From Platanthera guangdongensis (taxonomy: Eukaryota > Streptophyta > Magnoliopsida > Asparagales > Orchidaceae): 64,000 nt of DNA. The stretch is from the NCBI GenBank assembly GCA_039583875.1, contig CM077151.1, forward strand, positions 22,686,208 to 22,750,207, written 5' to 3'. Positions 44,574 through 55,888 of this stretch are shown piece by piece (within the stretch, counting starts at the first letter, position 1; each line of letters opens with the position of its first letter). The translations under genes and the position numbers were made by a program. Below the pieces are notes generated by a model. It saw only the letters and a program-made list of their open reading frames with translations, was not told the DNA's origin and made no database searches.

Positions 44574-47106
44574 TTCTTAAACAGGTTCGAAATAAATTTC
44601 CTGATCTTGCTTGTGCTGCTTAGTCATCGCCGTCAGTTTCAGCCACATCTTAAGACAAGTAGAGATCTCTCTTTCTTGTAATCATTGAACTTCAATTACC
44701 TTGTCTGCTTTTTATGATTATATGAATTCACCATTGATTGTTTGTTTTGTCAAATAAATTTAGATCTTGAATGTCTAAATTGACAGGTTAGTGGTTAAAA
44801 TATGTAATTCGTTTGGAATGACATGAGATTGTGATCATAATTGGTTCATTTGAATTTTTACTTAGTTGAATTGTGTCTTATGTGATGGATAATGGGAATA
44901 TAAGTTAGTAAATGAAAGTGATTTTAATTGGATTCTCACTTACATGAATTGTATCTCATTTGATGGGTAATTGAAAGACTAATAGTTCTTTGAGAGCATG
45001 ATCATTAATTATTATAAGGGTAAATGTTAAGAGTTCTTGCAAGCAAATAGATGAATGGTGTTTGATATAAAATGTTTGGATCGTAACCATATCTTACTTG
45101 GAAGTTGGAATGAATTAATCTAAATGAATACTTGTTATCCTAGAAAATGATGTATAGTAATCTTTTCACTTGTGAATGCTTGAACCCGCAAACATAAAAA
45201 ATCCACTATCTAGGTTTCTTGTCACATCGTATCGTATTTCTTATGCATGTCTGGTTGTAAGTCTTGAGTAAAGTTTATTTCACAATCTGATATTTCTCTT
45301 TGACGTGAGTCTGCTTCCTACTTAAATCACTAAAATAGGAATCATTTAACTTAATAATATCATAAGCAATCATTGAAAGGTAACATATAATTGATGCAAC
45401 TCTTTGTTTGCATGGTCACGACAAACAGTAATTTTTCTAATAAGACTTGCACTTGAACTTGAGTATGAATCATGTGAACCCACTAAAACACATACACAAT
45501 TCATTGATTACAGCTTATGATATTACTTGATCAATTATATGTTATGCTCTGGAGTAAGCTAATAATTCAAGTTATTTCTATTTGGCTATTTTACTTGTTT
45601 GTCTTGCAAATTCTGTTTCATAAAAACTGACATACGTATACATTTTTTATTCTCTTACTCGCACGTTATTTTTCTTGCTCATTGTTTATTTCAATGTTAT
45701 GAGGTTTTCCTTCATGTTTTGGTTTTGCTTTAGCGTTGGTGTGACTGCTTCCTGAGCCCGATCTGCGCCAAACTTCAGGTTCTATGTTTACGTTTCATTT
45801 CTTTTACTGTCAGACATTTCCTTTATGTAATAATTATGATCAGTAAATCATGGACAACTGTTAGGTTATTATACATGTACTAGATTTAACATTATTTGCA
45901 TGATCATTTCTATGAGATTACCATGACACAAAATTTGTATCTGAACTTATATCATGAGATTTATTAAAATAAATGTGCATTAAATTTTCACAGTCATATT
46001 TCAAAAGCTTATGCATTAAAACAAACTTTTTTCCTTCAATTTAATTATTTTTAACCTAATTATCAATATTTCAACATCTGTCTAACAGACATGCATTTTC
46101 TTTCCGCTCATGTTTGTGACATCATGATCTGCCCGAAGCATACTCTGACTTTTGTTTAGATTGGTCATGACAGTCTGCAAGTATTCAACGCATATATAAC
46201 AGATTGTCCAAATCTCTTCAGACATTTGTCAAATATTTCAAAGTAGATAAATGTCGTAAACTAAGATCAAAATCAAGGGTTGATCTAAGGCAAGATCATC
46301 TTCTCTCTCTGATCTAAGGCTTCCTTCTCAAGGGTTGATCATCCTCCTCCTCAGAATTCCTCAAAGGATTGGATTCAACTTCTCTCTTTTGAATCCATCA
46401 TCGATCTGTCTAAAGGAATAATCATCTGTTGTTACCGTTGGATTCAAAAATCCACATAGTGCCTTAAAGAATCAAATCCTTCAAAGCTTTGGTAAAGAAG
46501 CATTACATTGAGCAAAAGACACTTCTTCATCAACCATTCTTGAACAAAGTTCTTAGAATCTCTCTCATAAAGATTCAATCGATTTTTAAGAGTCTCCAAA
46601 TCAAGAGAATCAGTTGGTTCTAAGAGTCCTAATAAAAAAAACTCAGTTGATTCTAAGAGTCTGCTTATCAAAAAAAATTCAGTTGGTCCTAAAAAAATCC
46701 CCCAATCAAAGGATTCTGGTTGGTTTTGTGAATATCCATATTAAAAGATTAAGTTTGCTGGTTTTGAGGATCACCTTATCAAAACATTTATTGTATTTGG
46801 TCTAAGAGCCTTCATATCAAAAGACTCATCACCGATTAGTGATATCCTATCAAGGGGTAAAAGAGGGGGCGTACCCACCATTTGGGGAACTTTTATAAAA
46901 CTCTGTGTCTTGTGGTAGCATAAATCTCTATAGATATATGTGTTTATCTCTTTACTATATTGTTTTCGCTGCTAATATACAAATAAAATGTGACATGTCT
47001 GGGGAATTATTGTAGAATAGATAAATCTTTAAAATTCTACTCACCCCCCCCCCCCACCACCACCTCTAGAGTGATTCTTAGCACCTTTTCCTCACCATTC
47101 AATTTA

Positions 47107-47199
47107 TGTTTCAGTTATTTTGAAGCTCAAAGTGATTGTCCCACATTCGGTTGAAGTTATTTTTGGATGGAATTTCCACATTTGTTGGTTGATTTAGCC
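47107..47199. other. Flank of the nested stack
   Basis: Unique sequence that originally joined 15789. Nothing recognised, apart from TGTCCCACATTCGG near 47139, a motif common in plant LTRs and leaders. Confidence 0.3.
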
Positions 47200-47406
47200 A
47201 TCTTTTACGAAGTATTGAGCTATTGAAAATTAATTCATTACTAAGCAATATCCCCTCTATATATGGAGGTGGATATAACAAAGGAATTTCAATTTATGAG
47301 GGAAGAAACGAACAAGAGGAAGCCTGAGCAACCTTAAGCACAGAAGAATCTCATAAGATAAGAAGAAGAAAGCGTAGAACAAAATCAAAAACATATTATA
47401 GCACTC
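47200..47406 (-). repeat. 3' LTR of copia E (approximate)
   Basis: Minus-strand start TGCTATAATATG at 47406 after the purine tract. A TATA-like CCATATATAGAGG lies near 47260. No second copy exists, so the left end is a guess. Confidence 0.45.
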
Positions 47407-47536
47407 CTACTCAAGTTGGAAGTAAGATGTTAATCATGCCCAACCTGTCAACAATCCATTCAAATATATCCTCACACAACCCTTTTGTGAGAATGTCCAC
47501 AAGCATTCTGTCTGAGGGAATAAAAGGAGTACACAC
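47407..47536 (-). pseudogene. RNase H C-terminus of copia E
   Basis: Minus strand reads TPFIPSDRMLVDILTKGL, then WIVDRLGMINILLPT and a stop at the purine tract. It continues directly from 50783 once the gypsy insert is removed. Confidence 0.85.
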
Positions 47537-47773
47537 TGAAAAACCACAACCTAGTTTAACAACAAATTAGCAGTCCGGTCAGGACACGCGATATAAAGTA
47601 AACTAAACAACGGTATTAAATTGGTACATAGCAGACATAATTAAAATGTACTAAAAGTAAGCTTACAACGAAAGTAAGAAAGACTGAAATGGGTAAACAG
47701 GTGTACCTCAAAATCTGATCCACAGAGCCAACTAGAAATGAAAAGAACCATAAAGTTAAACTTGATTTCTTAC

Positions 47774-48215
47774 CGTCAGGATCGTCCGTTAGGTATTTGG
47801 TCCACCAAATTTTAGCCTCACCTCGAAGGAGAAAAGTTGTTAATGGTACTTTTTTATTCTCAGGGCATTGCATTACATTCAGCAAATCTCTAGTGTTTAT
47901 TATCCAATCACCTATTTTCATCGAGGTTCCTTCTCCACTGAAGTTGGAAGGGTGGAGGTCTCTAAAGTCCCTCAGGTATCGATCCATCCCGACCTCCACA
48001 GTTATCGGTGCAGGGACTGGTGCAGGGATCCTTGCAGGTTGTCCTTTCTAAATTATAATAAGGCTACGGTTACTGCCTTGGCAATTTGGGTTGCTAAATC
48101 AGTAGGTTTTGGTACTGTTGGTGTTGCTGGAGCACTGACGCGGTTTATGATGATTACAGGAGCAGGGTTTAGACGTGAGGGTTCGTCTACTTCACTGATA
48201 CGAGGTGCCTACAAG
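47774..48215 (-). pseudogene. gag fragment of deleted gypsy element
   Basis: Minus frame 47999-47616 includes MDRYLRDFRDLHPSNFSGEG, then ENKKVPLTTFLLRGEAKIWW and TKYLTDDPDG, after which GGTAAGAA (47775-47768) fits a splice donor at the same codon as intron 1 of the 21222-30707 gag. Upstream, APRISEVDEPSRLNPAP and LATQIAKAVTVAL are read in other frames. A possible leader acceptor (CTTGTAG) lies near 48209. Truncated and frameshifted. Confidence 0.78.
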
Positions 48216-48409
48216 ACGCGGAGAAAGGAATTATTACTTGAGAGACATAAATGAAAGATCTAATACAGAACGTATATCCATACGCAAGCATAATTAAGAG
48301 TTAGACAAATTTGACGACTCTAGTGTCGATGGAATGATTATGATGCAATCCAACGGCTCTGTGAACTTTTTAGGGTCATGGGATCCTAAACTTGGCTCTG
48401 ATATCAATT

Positions 48410-50782
48410 TGTAACACCTCAACCTATTTTAACAACAAATCAGCAGTCTGGCCGAGCCTCGCGATAAGAAGTAAACTAAGCAATGTTCATAAAACCGGTA
48501 CATAACTGATATAATTAAAATATACTATAAGTAAGCTTACATCGTAAGAAAGAAAGATTGAAATGGATAAACATGTGTACCTCAAAATTTGATTTACAAA
48601 AACCAACTAGTAATGAAAAGATCTATAAAGTTTGCATTTACTGAAATCTTAAACATACTTTGATACAGAAACAATTAAACCATTCTGATACATGCTCAAA
48701 ATAAAAGTAAAACAATTGAACTGCTAAAATAACTGAGAAGAAAGACAAACCGCGCAGCTTATCCTATATGTAGCTCCCTACCGATGACACTTGTAAAAAC
48801 AAGTTCCAAACTAGGTCAAGTTCACTGAAGAGTAAGAAAGACTGTTACTCTCAGTAACACTAGAAAAATACATAATTACTTTTTATATGAAAATATGAGT
48901 TTTAGCTTATTACTGCATGTTTTTGTATCACATGTTTGTGAAACTATAAGTCGTCTCCTGAAAATATGCATTATGATTTTTATCTTGTTATCTGAGTTCT
49001 TACTTGCGCTGATTCTTGGTGTCCTAAATTCTTTTTTAAAAATTTAGTAATCTAATTCTATAATTTACGATTTGAAGGTTTATACTAATTTTGGAGCCCA
49101 AATGACGACCCGAAGACACCCTGAACTGAAGTACACCCCGAATGGAACACGGTTCGCAACTGAAAAACTTACAAGTATGGAAATATGTCTGATGACTCAA
49201 CGTATGAGGCTCATACGGACTGCAAGCCATATGAGAATGAGGCCGCTGATCTGAAGTCTTAAACTTAATTAACACTTTGCTTTTTCGTTTGAGTATATAT
49301 GTACACACTTATTTTTGCTTGTTCCTGCTGTGCCTGGATATAATCGAACTACACGGTGTATATTACAAAGTACTCAATAACTTGCTTCATCATGCATTAC
49401 TAAGTTATGTGATCCTGGTTTTTCTGCGTTATCTGGAGTAATCTAATTATTGTTGCTAACTTGGATAGTTAAATTACGAAAGCATTATTAAATAACTTTA
49501 AAACATGCATTTATGTACAGAGATATGTCTAGCTAAGAGAAGTCGAATTTCTTACAACGGCATAATGACGTTCGTAAACAAGGCGCGACGGCATGCTCCC
49601 TTCTAGATTATTTTGACAACTCAGAACCTTCTCTGATCTTGAGTCTCCATGTACCCAAAGTCTAAAATATGACATAAAACCCTAATTAGTTTATTATCGA
49701 TTGTTGGGGGTCCGATGGCAATATGAATACATTTCAAGTGTCAAAAAAGCGGAAAACGGTTCACGAAAGAAAGAATAATTGTCGCTAGGAGCGGAGAAAA
49801 GTTCATAACAAAATAAGACAAAGCCCTAATTGGTTGGATGGCTTCAAGAACACAGGAATCGACTTTAGATCACAGTAGAAAAGTGCTTGTTGCAAGGACT
49901 ATCCCTTGATGTGCTTAAGTAAAACTGTGGAGGAGACGGGGGGTTCGAAAACCAAAATCAAAGCCGGCTGAAAAGGCCATGATTAGAATGAAAATGGAAA
50001 AAGGGGACTAGATCAGCAGCAACGTTCCTGAAAAGCCACAACGAGATTTCTTAGAATATGAACTTTTAACCAAGAGGGGAAAATGTCGTGACATCGACAG
50101 GAAACCTTCAACAAGGTGGATCTGAACTTACTAGACTCAGCTGGCGGAATGAGAAGGAGCTTGTCGCCGGTTGGATCATGACAAATAAGAACCGTCGGGG
50201 CTTTCTTTCAGCAGGAGTCGTCATCGACTCTGGAGAGAGGGAAATCTGCGCCGATTGCTGGAGTTGCTACGTCGTCGATCGATGGGGAGGAGAAACATGA
50301 AACCCTAGTCTTTCTCTCGCTCGGGCCGTGGAGGAAGGAAACTATCAACCAACAGTTCTAAATTCTAACGCGTGCGAGGGTTTAAGGAAACTGTTGCGGT
50401 TTTCTTTTTATTCATCGAGCGCCTAAAGGAATTGAAGAGGCGTGTGAGGCTAGGGCGACTTATGAGAGGAAACCGTGGGAGGAGGAAAAAAATAATTAAG
50501 TTGTGGCTTAATAAAATGAGAGGGGGAAATTAAAATCTTTAAATAAATTCCAAGTATAACTTTATCCCCTTAAGAAACTTATTATTTTGAGCATAAACCC
50601 TCCTCAAAATTTCTAAATCGCGCCGAACAAAACATCTATGATTTTATTTAACAATCTTTACAAAATTTATTATTGACCAAAAAGATATCATACCTTGCCA
50701 CGTCGAAGGTTCGATCAATTCCACTCATTATCGGATCCTGAAATTTAAAGGGCGCGATGCATTAATATCCGGGTGTTAAACA
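48410..50782 (-). repeat. 5' LTR of deleted gypsy element (~2.37 kb)
   Basis: Plus-strand start TGTAACACCTC at 48410; end GGGTGTTAAACA near 50782 (slightly degraded). Its first ~1 kb is homologous to 60377-61376. The frame at 50088-50300 within it lacks known domains. Confidence 0.82.
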
Positions 50783-50883
50783 CAATCCCCTTCTCAATGT
50801 TCTCCTTGATAAAGTGTCGATCTCCTTGATAAAGTGCGGTCATGTTGGACAGGGTTGTGTGCGATACTAATAGTTAACTTATT
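50783..50883 (-). pseudogene. RNase H segment of copia E between insertions
   Basis: Minus strand: YDNKLTISIAHNPVQHDRT, then a short tandem duplication (CTTGATAAAGTG, twice at 50810-50840) that breaks the frame, then ENIEKGIV. It joins 56066 on one side and 47536 on the other. Confidence 0.8.
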
Positions 50884-50888
50884 GTCAT

Positions 50889-51070
50889 TATAAAGAGAGG
50901 CCTCAAACAATGTATATACTTCTTGAATCAATAGTTACAAGTACGAATACATTTATATAGGAAAACAGGAAGGAGAGAAATTCCAATCCAAGATGTGAGA
51001 CAAATACAGAGAGAGAGAAAAGAGAGAAAAATGGGTCTCTAGATGGGCCCTTAATTAGGCTTTTCTAACA
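50889..51070 (-). repeat. 3' LTR of copia D
   Basis: Plus-strand TATAAAGAGAGG ... TTTTCTAACA; the terminal TG is mutated to TA. The purine tract CTCCCCCGC (complement GCGGGGGAG) follows at 51071-51079. Confidence 0.93.
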
Positions 51071-51170
51071 CTCCCCCGCAAGCTGGAGCGTACAAGTCGT
51101 AGGCACCAAGCTTGGATAAAAACTGGTAGTATAGCGGCTGGGAGAGAGCTTTAGTCAGGATGTCACCAAC

Positions 51171-51665
51171 TTAGTTTGTAGCAAGAACATGCTCCAAATC
51201 TATCTTCTTTGACTGTACCTTTTCCCGGATAAAGTAACAGTCAACTTCAATAAGCTTTGTGCGTTCGTGAAAGACCGGATTCTTGGCAATATGTATTGTT
51301 GTTTGACTGTCACAAAATAGGCTCGCCGGTGATGAGAGATGAACACCCAAGTCTCCCAGAAGGCTCTCAAGCCAGGTTAACTCGGAAACAACAGCAGCCA
51401 TAGAACGGTACTCGGCTTCAGCAGAAGAGCGAGCAACCACAGTCTGTTTCTTGCTACGCCAGGTTATGAGATGTCCACCGAATTAGGAACAAAAACCAGT
51501 TGTGGAACGCCTATCACCAATGGATCCTGCATAATCGCGTCAGAGTACGCGACAAGAGATAGAGACGTGGATGGCTTGTACACAATCCCTTGTCCTGGAG
51601 CGATCTTGAGATATCGAAGAAGCGCTCGACAGCTTGAAGATGAGATGTATAACGAACATGCATAA
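51171..51665 (-). pseudogene. RNase H of copia D
   Basis: Minus frames give KIAPGQGIVYKPSTSLSLVA with YSDAIMQDPL, shifted at the expected DYAGS, then [40 protein letters not shown] and KLIEVDCYFIREKVQ. The normal tail (ADILTKAL) is broken near 51160. Confidence 0.88.
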
Positions 51666-51678
51666 AAAGACTCACGAC

Positions 51679-52530
51679 TCACACGACAAAAGAAATGTCT
51701 GGTCGAATAACCGTAAGATAGATCAGCTTCCCAATCAAACATCTATAGTATTCTGGATTTGTAAGCCGCTTGTCGGAGTCAGAGCTATGAGCCGAGAGCT
51801 TGTGATTGGCGTCCATAAGAGTATCTGCAGGTTTGCATCCAGAATAGTCAGCATCATGAAGGAGGTCCATACAATACTTCCTTTGGGATAACACAAGACC
51901 ATTAGGGCGTCGTGCAACCTCAAGCTCAAGAAAATACTGAAGGTTGTCGAGATCTTTGGTCTGAAAGGAGGAGTTTAACTGTTGCTTGATATGTTGTATC
52001 CCTGTCGTATCGTCGCCAGTAATGAGGATATCGTCAACATAAACAAGTAGGATCACAGTTTCGGTTAACCGGTGTCGGGTGAAGAGAGAAAAGCCAATCG
52101 AGCTCCGAATGAAGCCAATATCACAGACAATCTTGCTGAATTTTTCAAACCAAGCGCGGGGGGACTGTTTGAGACCATAAATAGATTTCTGAAGATGACA
52201 GGCCAGAGACTCCCCCGTGGTCTCAAATCCGAGAGGTTGGTGCATATAAACAGTCTCCTGCAGATCGCCGTTGAGAAAGGCGTTCTTAATATCCAGCTGA
52301 TAAAGAGGCCAATGACGATGAACAGCCAAGGAGAGAAGAACGCAGACCGTTTTCAATTTGGCCACCGGATAGAAGGTTTCCTCATAACCAAGGCCATGTT
52401 GCTGAGTAAAACCCCGGGTCATAAGGAGGGCCTTTAGACGTTCAATGGTGTCATCCGCCGCATGTTTAATAACAAAGACCCACTTGCGGCTAATACAGTG
52501 TTGCCTGCAGGAAGAGGAACCAGATCTCAA
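51679..52530 (-). pseudogene. Reverse transcriptase of copia D
   Basis: A 283-codon open frame: [86 protein letters not shown] (catalytic YVDD near 52030), LELEVARRPNGLVLSQRKYC and VIRPDISFVV. All RT motifs are present. The upstream join to integrase near 52490-52530 needs a frame change. Longest intact RT of the copias in the window. Confidence 0.92.
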
Positions 52531-53835
52531 GTCTGGTCAGACCAAAGAGCCCGCATTTCATCGTCCATGGCCGCCCTGGGTGTTGAAGCGCCTCCTGCAC
52601 AGTGTTAGGAATAGAAATAGAGGATAGAGAGGTGGCAAAGACGTAGAGAGGTGGAGTCAACCGATGGAGTGAAACATAGTTGGTCAAGGGATGAGCTGTA
52701 TAGGCGGGAGCTGGATCTGCCGTTGTCGAGGTGTCGCTGGGAGCAGGGAGATGGTGCAGGGAACCATCCTTGGAGCGATGACGAGTGTAGACACAGAGAA
52801 GGGGCGGAGGAACCAGAGGGGCAGGGATAGAGGAGGAAGGAGATGGCAGAGAAGAGGGCGTGACAGGTACGGCATGCCGGGGAAGAGGAGAGGAAGACGG
52901 GGTGGGGGAAGGAAAGTGGAAGGGCTGGTCTTCGCAGAAGATGACATCCGCCGAGACGACCAACTTGTCATCATAAGGAGAGTAGCAAACATACCCCTTT
53001 TGAGTACGGTAGTAGCCAACAAACATATATTTGGCCGCCCGAGGAGCAAGTTTGTCGGAAGGGGGGCCCAGAAGATGAACATAACAAACACACCTGAAGA
53101 CCCGCGGGGTGAGAGAGGTGGGGTTGGTGGAAGGATAAAGGAGTTGGATAGGTGAGGCAAAGTCAAGAACAGACAAAGGTAGGCGGTTGATGAGATGACA
53201 GGCTGTGGAGACCGCAAAATTCCAATATTTGATCGGAACATGCATTTGAAACATGAGAGACCGAGCAACATAGAGAAGATGGTGATTCTTCCGTTCGGCA
53301 ACCCCGTTTTGCTGAGGGGTATACGCACACGAAGTTTGATGGATGATGTCAAAATCGGTGCAGAGATTGAAGAAGGTGCGACTAGTATACTCACGAGCAT
53401 TATCAGTGCGGATGAATTTGAGGGGGGTGGCGAACTGCATACGCATCTCAGTTAAAAAAGCACGAAACACAGAGGTAAGTTCAGTACGATAATGCAGTAA
53501 ATATAGTCATGTAATACACGAATAATCATCAATAAATGTGACAAAATAGCAAAATCCAAAGATACTGGGGACTTTATAAGGACCACATACAACAGAATGA
53601 ACTAAAGATCAAGGAGTACTACTCCTGGTACAGGCAAGGGTGAAGGAAGAACGATATTGTTTGTCGTAGATACAAGATTCACAAGAAAACTCCCGTAAAG
53701 AAACATCAAGAAGAGCCCGCTTGAGAATCGGAAGGGGAGAATGTCCAAGGCGGCGATGTCAATCAACAGTGGAGACGGCGAAGAGAAGAGTGGGTGGGAT
53801 ATCCAAGATGTATAGCTCATTCAACAGCTGCCCCT
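52490..53835 (-). pseudogene. Integrase of copia D
   Basis: The 326-codon frame 53470-52490 has FIRTDNAREYTSRTFF (second catalytic Asp), CAYTPQQNGVAERKNHHLLY (catalytic Glu), FAVSTACHLINRLPLSVLDF and KYMFVGYYRTQKGYVCYSP, then the Pro/Ser-rich linker. The first catalytic Asp and zinc-binding part lie in a different, interrupted frame (53835-53470). Thus the core is nearly whole but not read as one protein. Confidence 0.9.
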
Positions 53836-54029
53836 TACCAATGATACTCCGGGTGCGGCGATCATGCATAAGAAAAGAAGAAGGACAAAAGGTTATGCAA
53901 CAATCAAGGTCGTGCGTCAGGAGACTAACAGAAAGTAAATTGAAAGGAGACCCCGGAACGTGAAGACCAGAGGAAAGAAAAAGGGTCGGGGTAAGCTAGA
54001 GAGCAGCGGCGCCAGAGACTGGTAGGGTG

Positions 54030-55175
54030 TCACCATTGGCCAAAGTGATACACGGAGGATAAGCCGTCTGGAGATACTGAGGGTTTTTGGGAGGTAATAT
54101 GGTGAGTAGCGCCGGAATCGACGATCTGGTGGGGACTATGAGAGAGACAGGTTATACCTTCTGCAGAGAAAGACGCAACCGAGCCGGAGGAGCGGTCGAG
54201 GACAAAATGTAGCTGGTGGAGTTGGGTACGAAGCTCATCTATATCTTGGCGGGTAGTGGACGCCGGATCCTGGGCAGAAGCCCCAGTGAGAGCAGTAGCA
54301 ACAGAGGAAGTAGCAGCAAGGTGGGGAGGTAAACCATGCTTGCGGTAACAGATAGCCTCAAGATGACCATCACGGCCACAATATGTGCATTTCATAGAAG
54401 AACGACCACCACGTCCTCGTCCCCGAGACGGAGGTCGGCCCCCTCGGGTAGAAGATCCACGAGTAGGAGGAGGGGTCGGAAGGAGAGGCTGTTGAAGAAG
54501 AGCCGGTGCAAATCCGGGCGGAGCCTCAGTAGGAGGCGTAACTTTAAGCAGCATTGAGCAGACATCAGACAACGAAAGAGTCGTCGTGGAAGAGAGGATC
54601 TGGGCCCGAACACTATGCAGGTGGGGAGGAACACAGGACATCATCATCGCGATGGTGACAGCCTCTTTCTGGGCCCGTTGAGTAACTAGATCAGTAGTTG
54701 GAGGCTGATGTTGAATCCAAGCCTCGGTCAGGGTCTTGGCCTGGGCAACGAAAGAGATCATATCGTCGGGAGCAGCAGGAGCAAGGTTATGAAGGTCGGA
54801 GAGAATATCATATAAGTGTTGAAGACTGTTGTGCCCAGAGTAAAAAGAGTGGAGCTCCTCCTACATGGCCTTGGCCGTGTCATGATACATGGTCATCCTG
54901 TACGGCTCAGTGTTCATAGAGCTGAGAAGCCAGGACTGGACCCGACCATCATCGTGAAGCCAGTCATCTGAGGGCGCCTCGGGGGGAACTCGGGTCAAGT
55001 GGTGAAGAAGACCCTGGGTCTGCAGAACACGACGAACAGAGTGTACCCATTCGACGAAATTTCGTTTCTCAGTCAGAGAAATGGTAATAATCCGTAGCTC
55101 ATCACGGAGTTCAGAAGCTTTAGCAGCCGCACGGGCTGGCGGAGCAGAAGTAGCAGCTGATGCATCGGAAGCCAT
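54030..55175 (-). pseudogene. gag and protease start of copia D
   Basis: ATG at 55173-55175 (MASDASAATSAPPARAAAKA) matches the gag start of H and A. ELRDELRIITISLTEKRNF, WVHSVRRVLQTQGLLHHLT and EPYRMTMYHDTAKAM then TAG (54861). It reopens with WIQHQPPTTDLVTQRAQKEA, and the zinc knuckle CTYCGRDGHLEAICYRKHG at about 54388-54335 follows an Arg/Gly-rich stretch. The protease DSGATHHIT is at about 54115. One stop and one frameshift (near 54030). Confidence 0.92.
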
Positions 55176-55877
55176 GCGGCTAGCCAAATAGGTCGGGCAG
55201 CTAGCAAGAGAAGTCGGGCGGTTAGCAAGAGAAGTCGGGCGGCTTGGCAAAGAATGTCGGGCGGCTAGAAAAGAAAGTCGGGCGGCTAGAAGGAGAAGAC
55301 CGAGTGGCACGGAAGGAAGAGGCCGAAGAGAGAGAAAGGTCGGCAGAGGAAGTAGTCGCACGATCTCGGCGGACACACCAGCGACAAGGGAAGTCGCGAC
55401 CAGGACGCGGCTAAGGGAAGAGGAGGAAAGAAGTCGACAACAGAGAGAAGGAAGGAAACCGCACGGTCACGGTGAAGCACACTAGCGACCAAAGATGCGG
55501 AGCCCGAAGAGAGAGAAACGAGGTCGCGATGACCACCAAGGGCAAACCACGGTGAGGGACAAGTCAGGCGGAGAAGAACACCGCGAGAAGGAAGACCGCA
55601 GTTACGAGAACAGGCCGCTCAAACCTCAACGAGTTGTCTAAAAAACGGGGCCCGGGGGGGGGGGGGGGGGGCTAGGAGAAGGGAGGGAAGAGGGAAACAG
55701 TGGAGCCATGTACGGGAAGGCGGGAAGGAAAAAGAGACCGCAGAGAGGCCGCGAATAGGACTGGAGACAGCCAGAGAAGAGCTTGGGCGGTTAAGAAGAG
55801 GGAGACCGCGAGAAGCCGCAAACAGACCGCGAGAACCAGCGAACAGAAAACCGTAAACCTAAGGAGGAGACTGGTGC
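55176..55877 (-). other. Leader of copia D with short tandem repeats
   Basis: Five units of about 22-24 bp (GAAGTCGGGCGGYTAGCAAGA type) at 55185-55290, just upstream of the gag ATG. An 18-base G-run begins near 55653. Similar GCGGTCT/CCGCCC-rich leaders occur in copias A and H, so this is a family trait. Confidence 0.75.
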
Positions 55878-55888
55878 CTCTGATACCA

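Larger units (their letters stand above)
16126..46172 (+). mobile_element. Gypsy (Tekay/Del-like) solo LTR split by copia A
   Basis: Left part 16126-17174 starts TGTAACCCAAAT; right part 44579-46172 ends TTGGTCATGACA. Together about 2.64 kb, typical for Tekay/Del LTRs. The target duplication is ATCTG (16121-16125) and GTCTG (46173-46177), four of five bases matching. The left part holds a CT-rich, R-like region (16300-16700) with (CCCGCAT)n at 16268-16297 and a 27-bp duplication (AGCAATGCCTTTTCTCCTCT, 16607-16660). The right end is homologous to 58060-58531. Open frames inside have no domains. Confidence 0.7.
15790..47101 (+). mobile_element. SIRE-like copia solo LTR split by nested insertions
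   Basis: The LTR begins TGTTGGGAAAGA at 15790 and ends CTCACCATTCA at 47101. ATTTA flanks it on both sides (15785-15789 and 47102-47106). Only 15790-16125 and 46178-47101 belong to it, about 1.26 kb, the usual size of SIRE/Maximus LTRs. A TATA-like box (AGTATAAAAAAC) lies near 16062, and the right end has the C-tract followed by CTCTAGAGTG seen at SIRE LTR ends. No primer site or coding region adjoins either end, so it is a solo LTR left by recombination. Lineage assignment is from memory of the LTR end motif. Confidence 0.75.
47537..50782 (-). mobile_element. Internally deleted gypsy element in copia E
   Basis: Left is the first ~220 bp of an LTR (47537-47758, TGAAAAACCACAACC). Then comes minus-strand gag (about 47774-48215), a primer site (TTGATATCAGAGCC, 48408 down to 48394) and a full 5' LTR (48410-50782). 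The gag 3' part and all of pol are deleted, one breakpoint lying within a predicted gag intron. The target duplication is unclear (ACACA repeats on both sides, off by one base). Related to but distinct from the 21222-30707 element. Confidence 0.82.

Noticed and set aside
44579..45740. Possible host intron or UTR after copia A
   Set aside because: It is bracketed by the same solo LTR and joins 17174 directly.
47041..47057. C-run as a repeat of interest
   Set aside because: A C-tract is normal near the right end of SIRE-type LTRs; the length may include sequencing slippage.
47532..50787. Clean 5-bp target duplication for the deleted gypsy element
   Set aside because: CACAC on the left and ACACA/CAATC on the right do not match without a one-base shift, and the LTR end is degraded.
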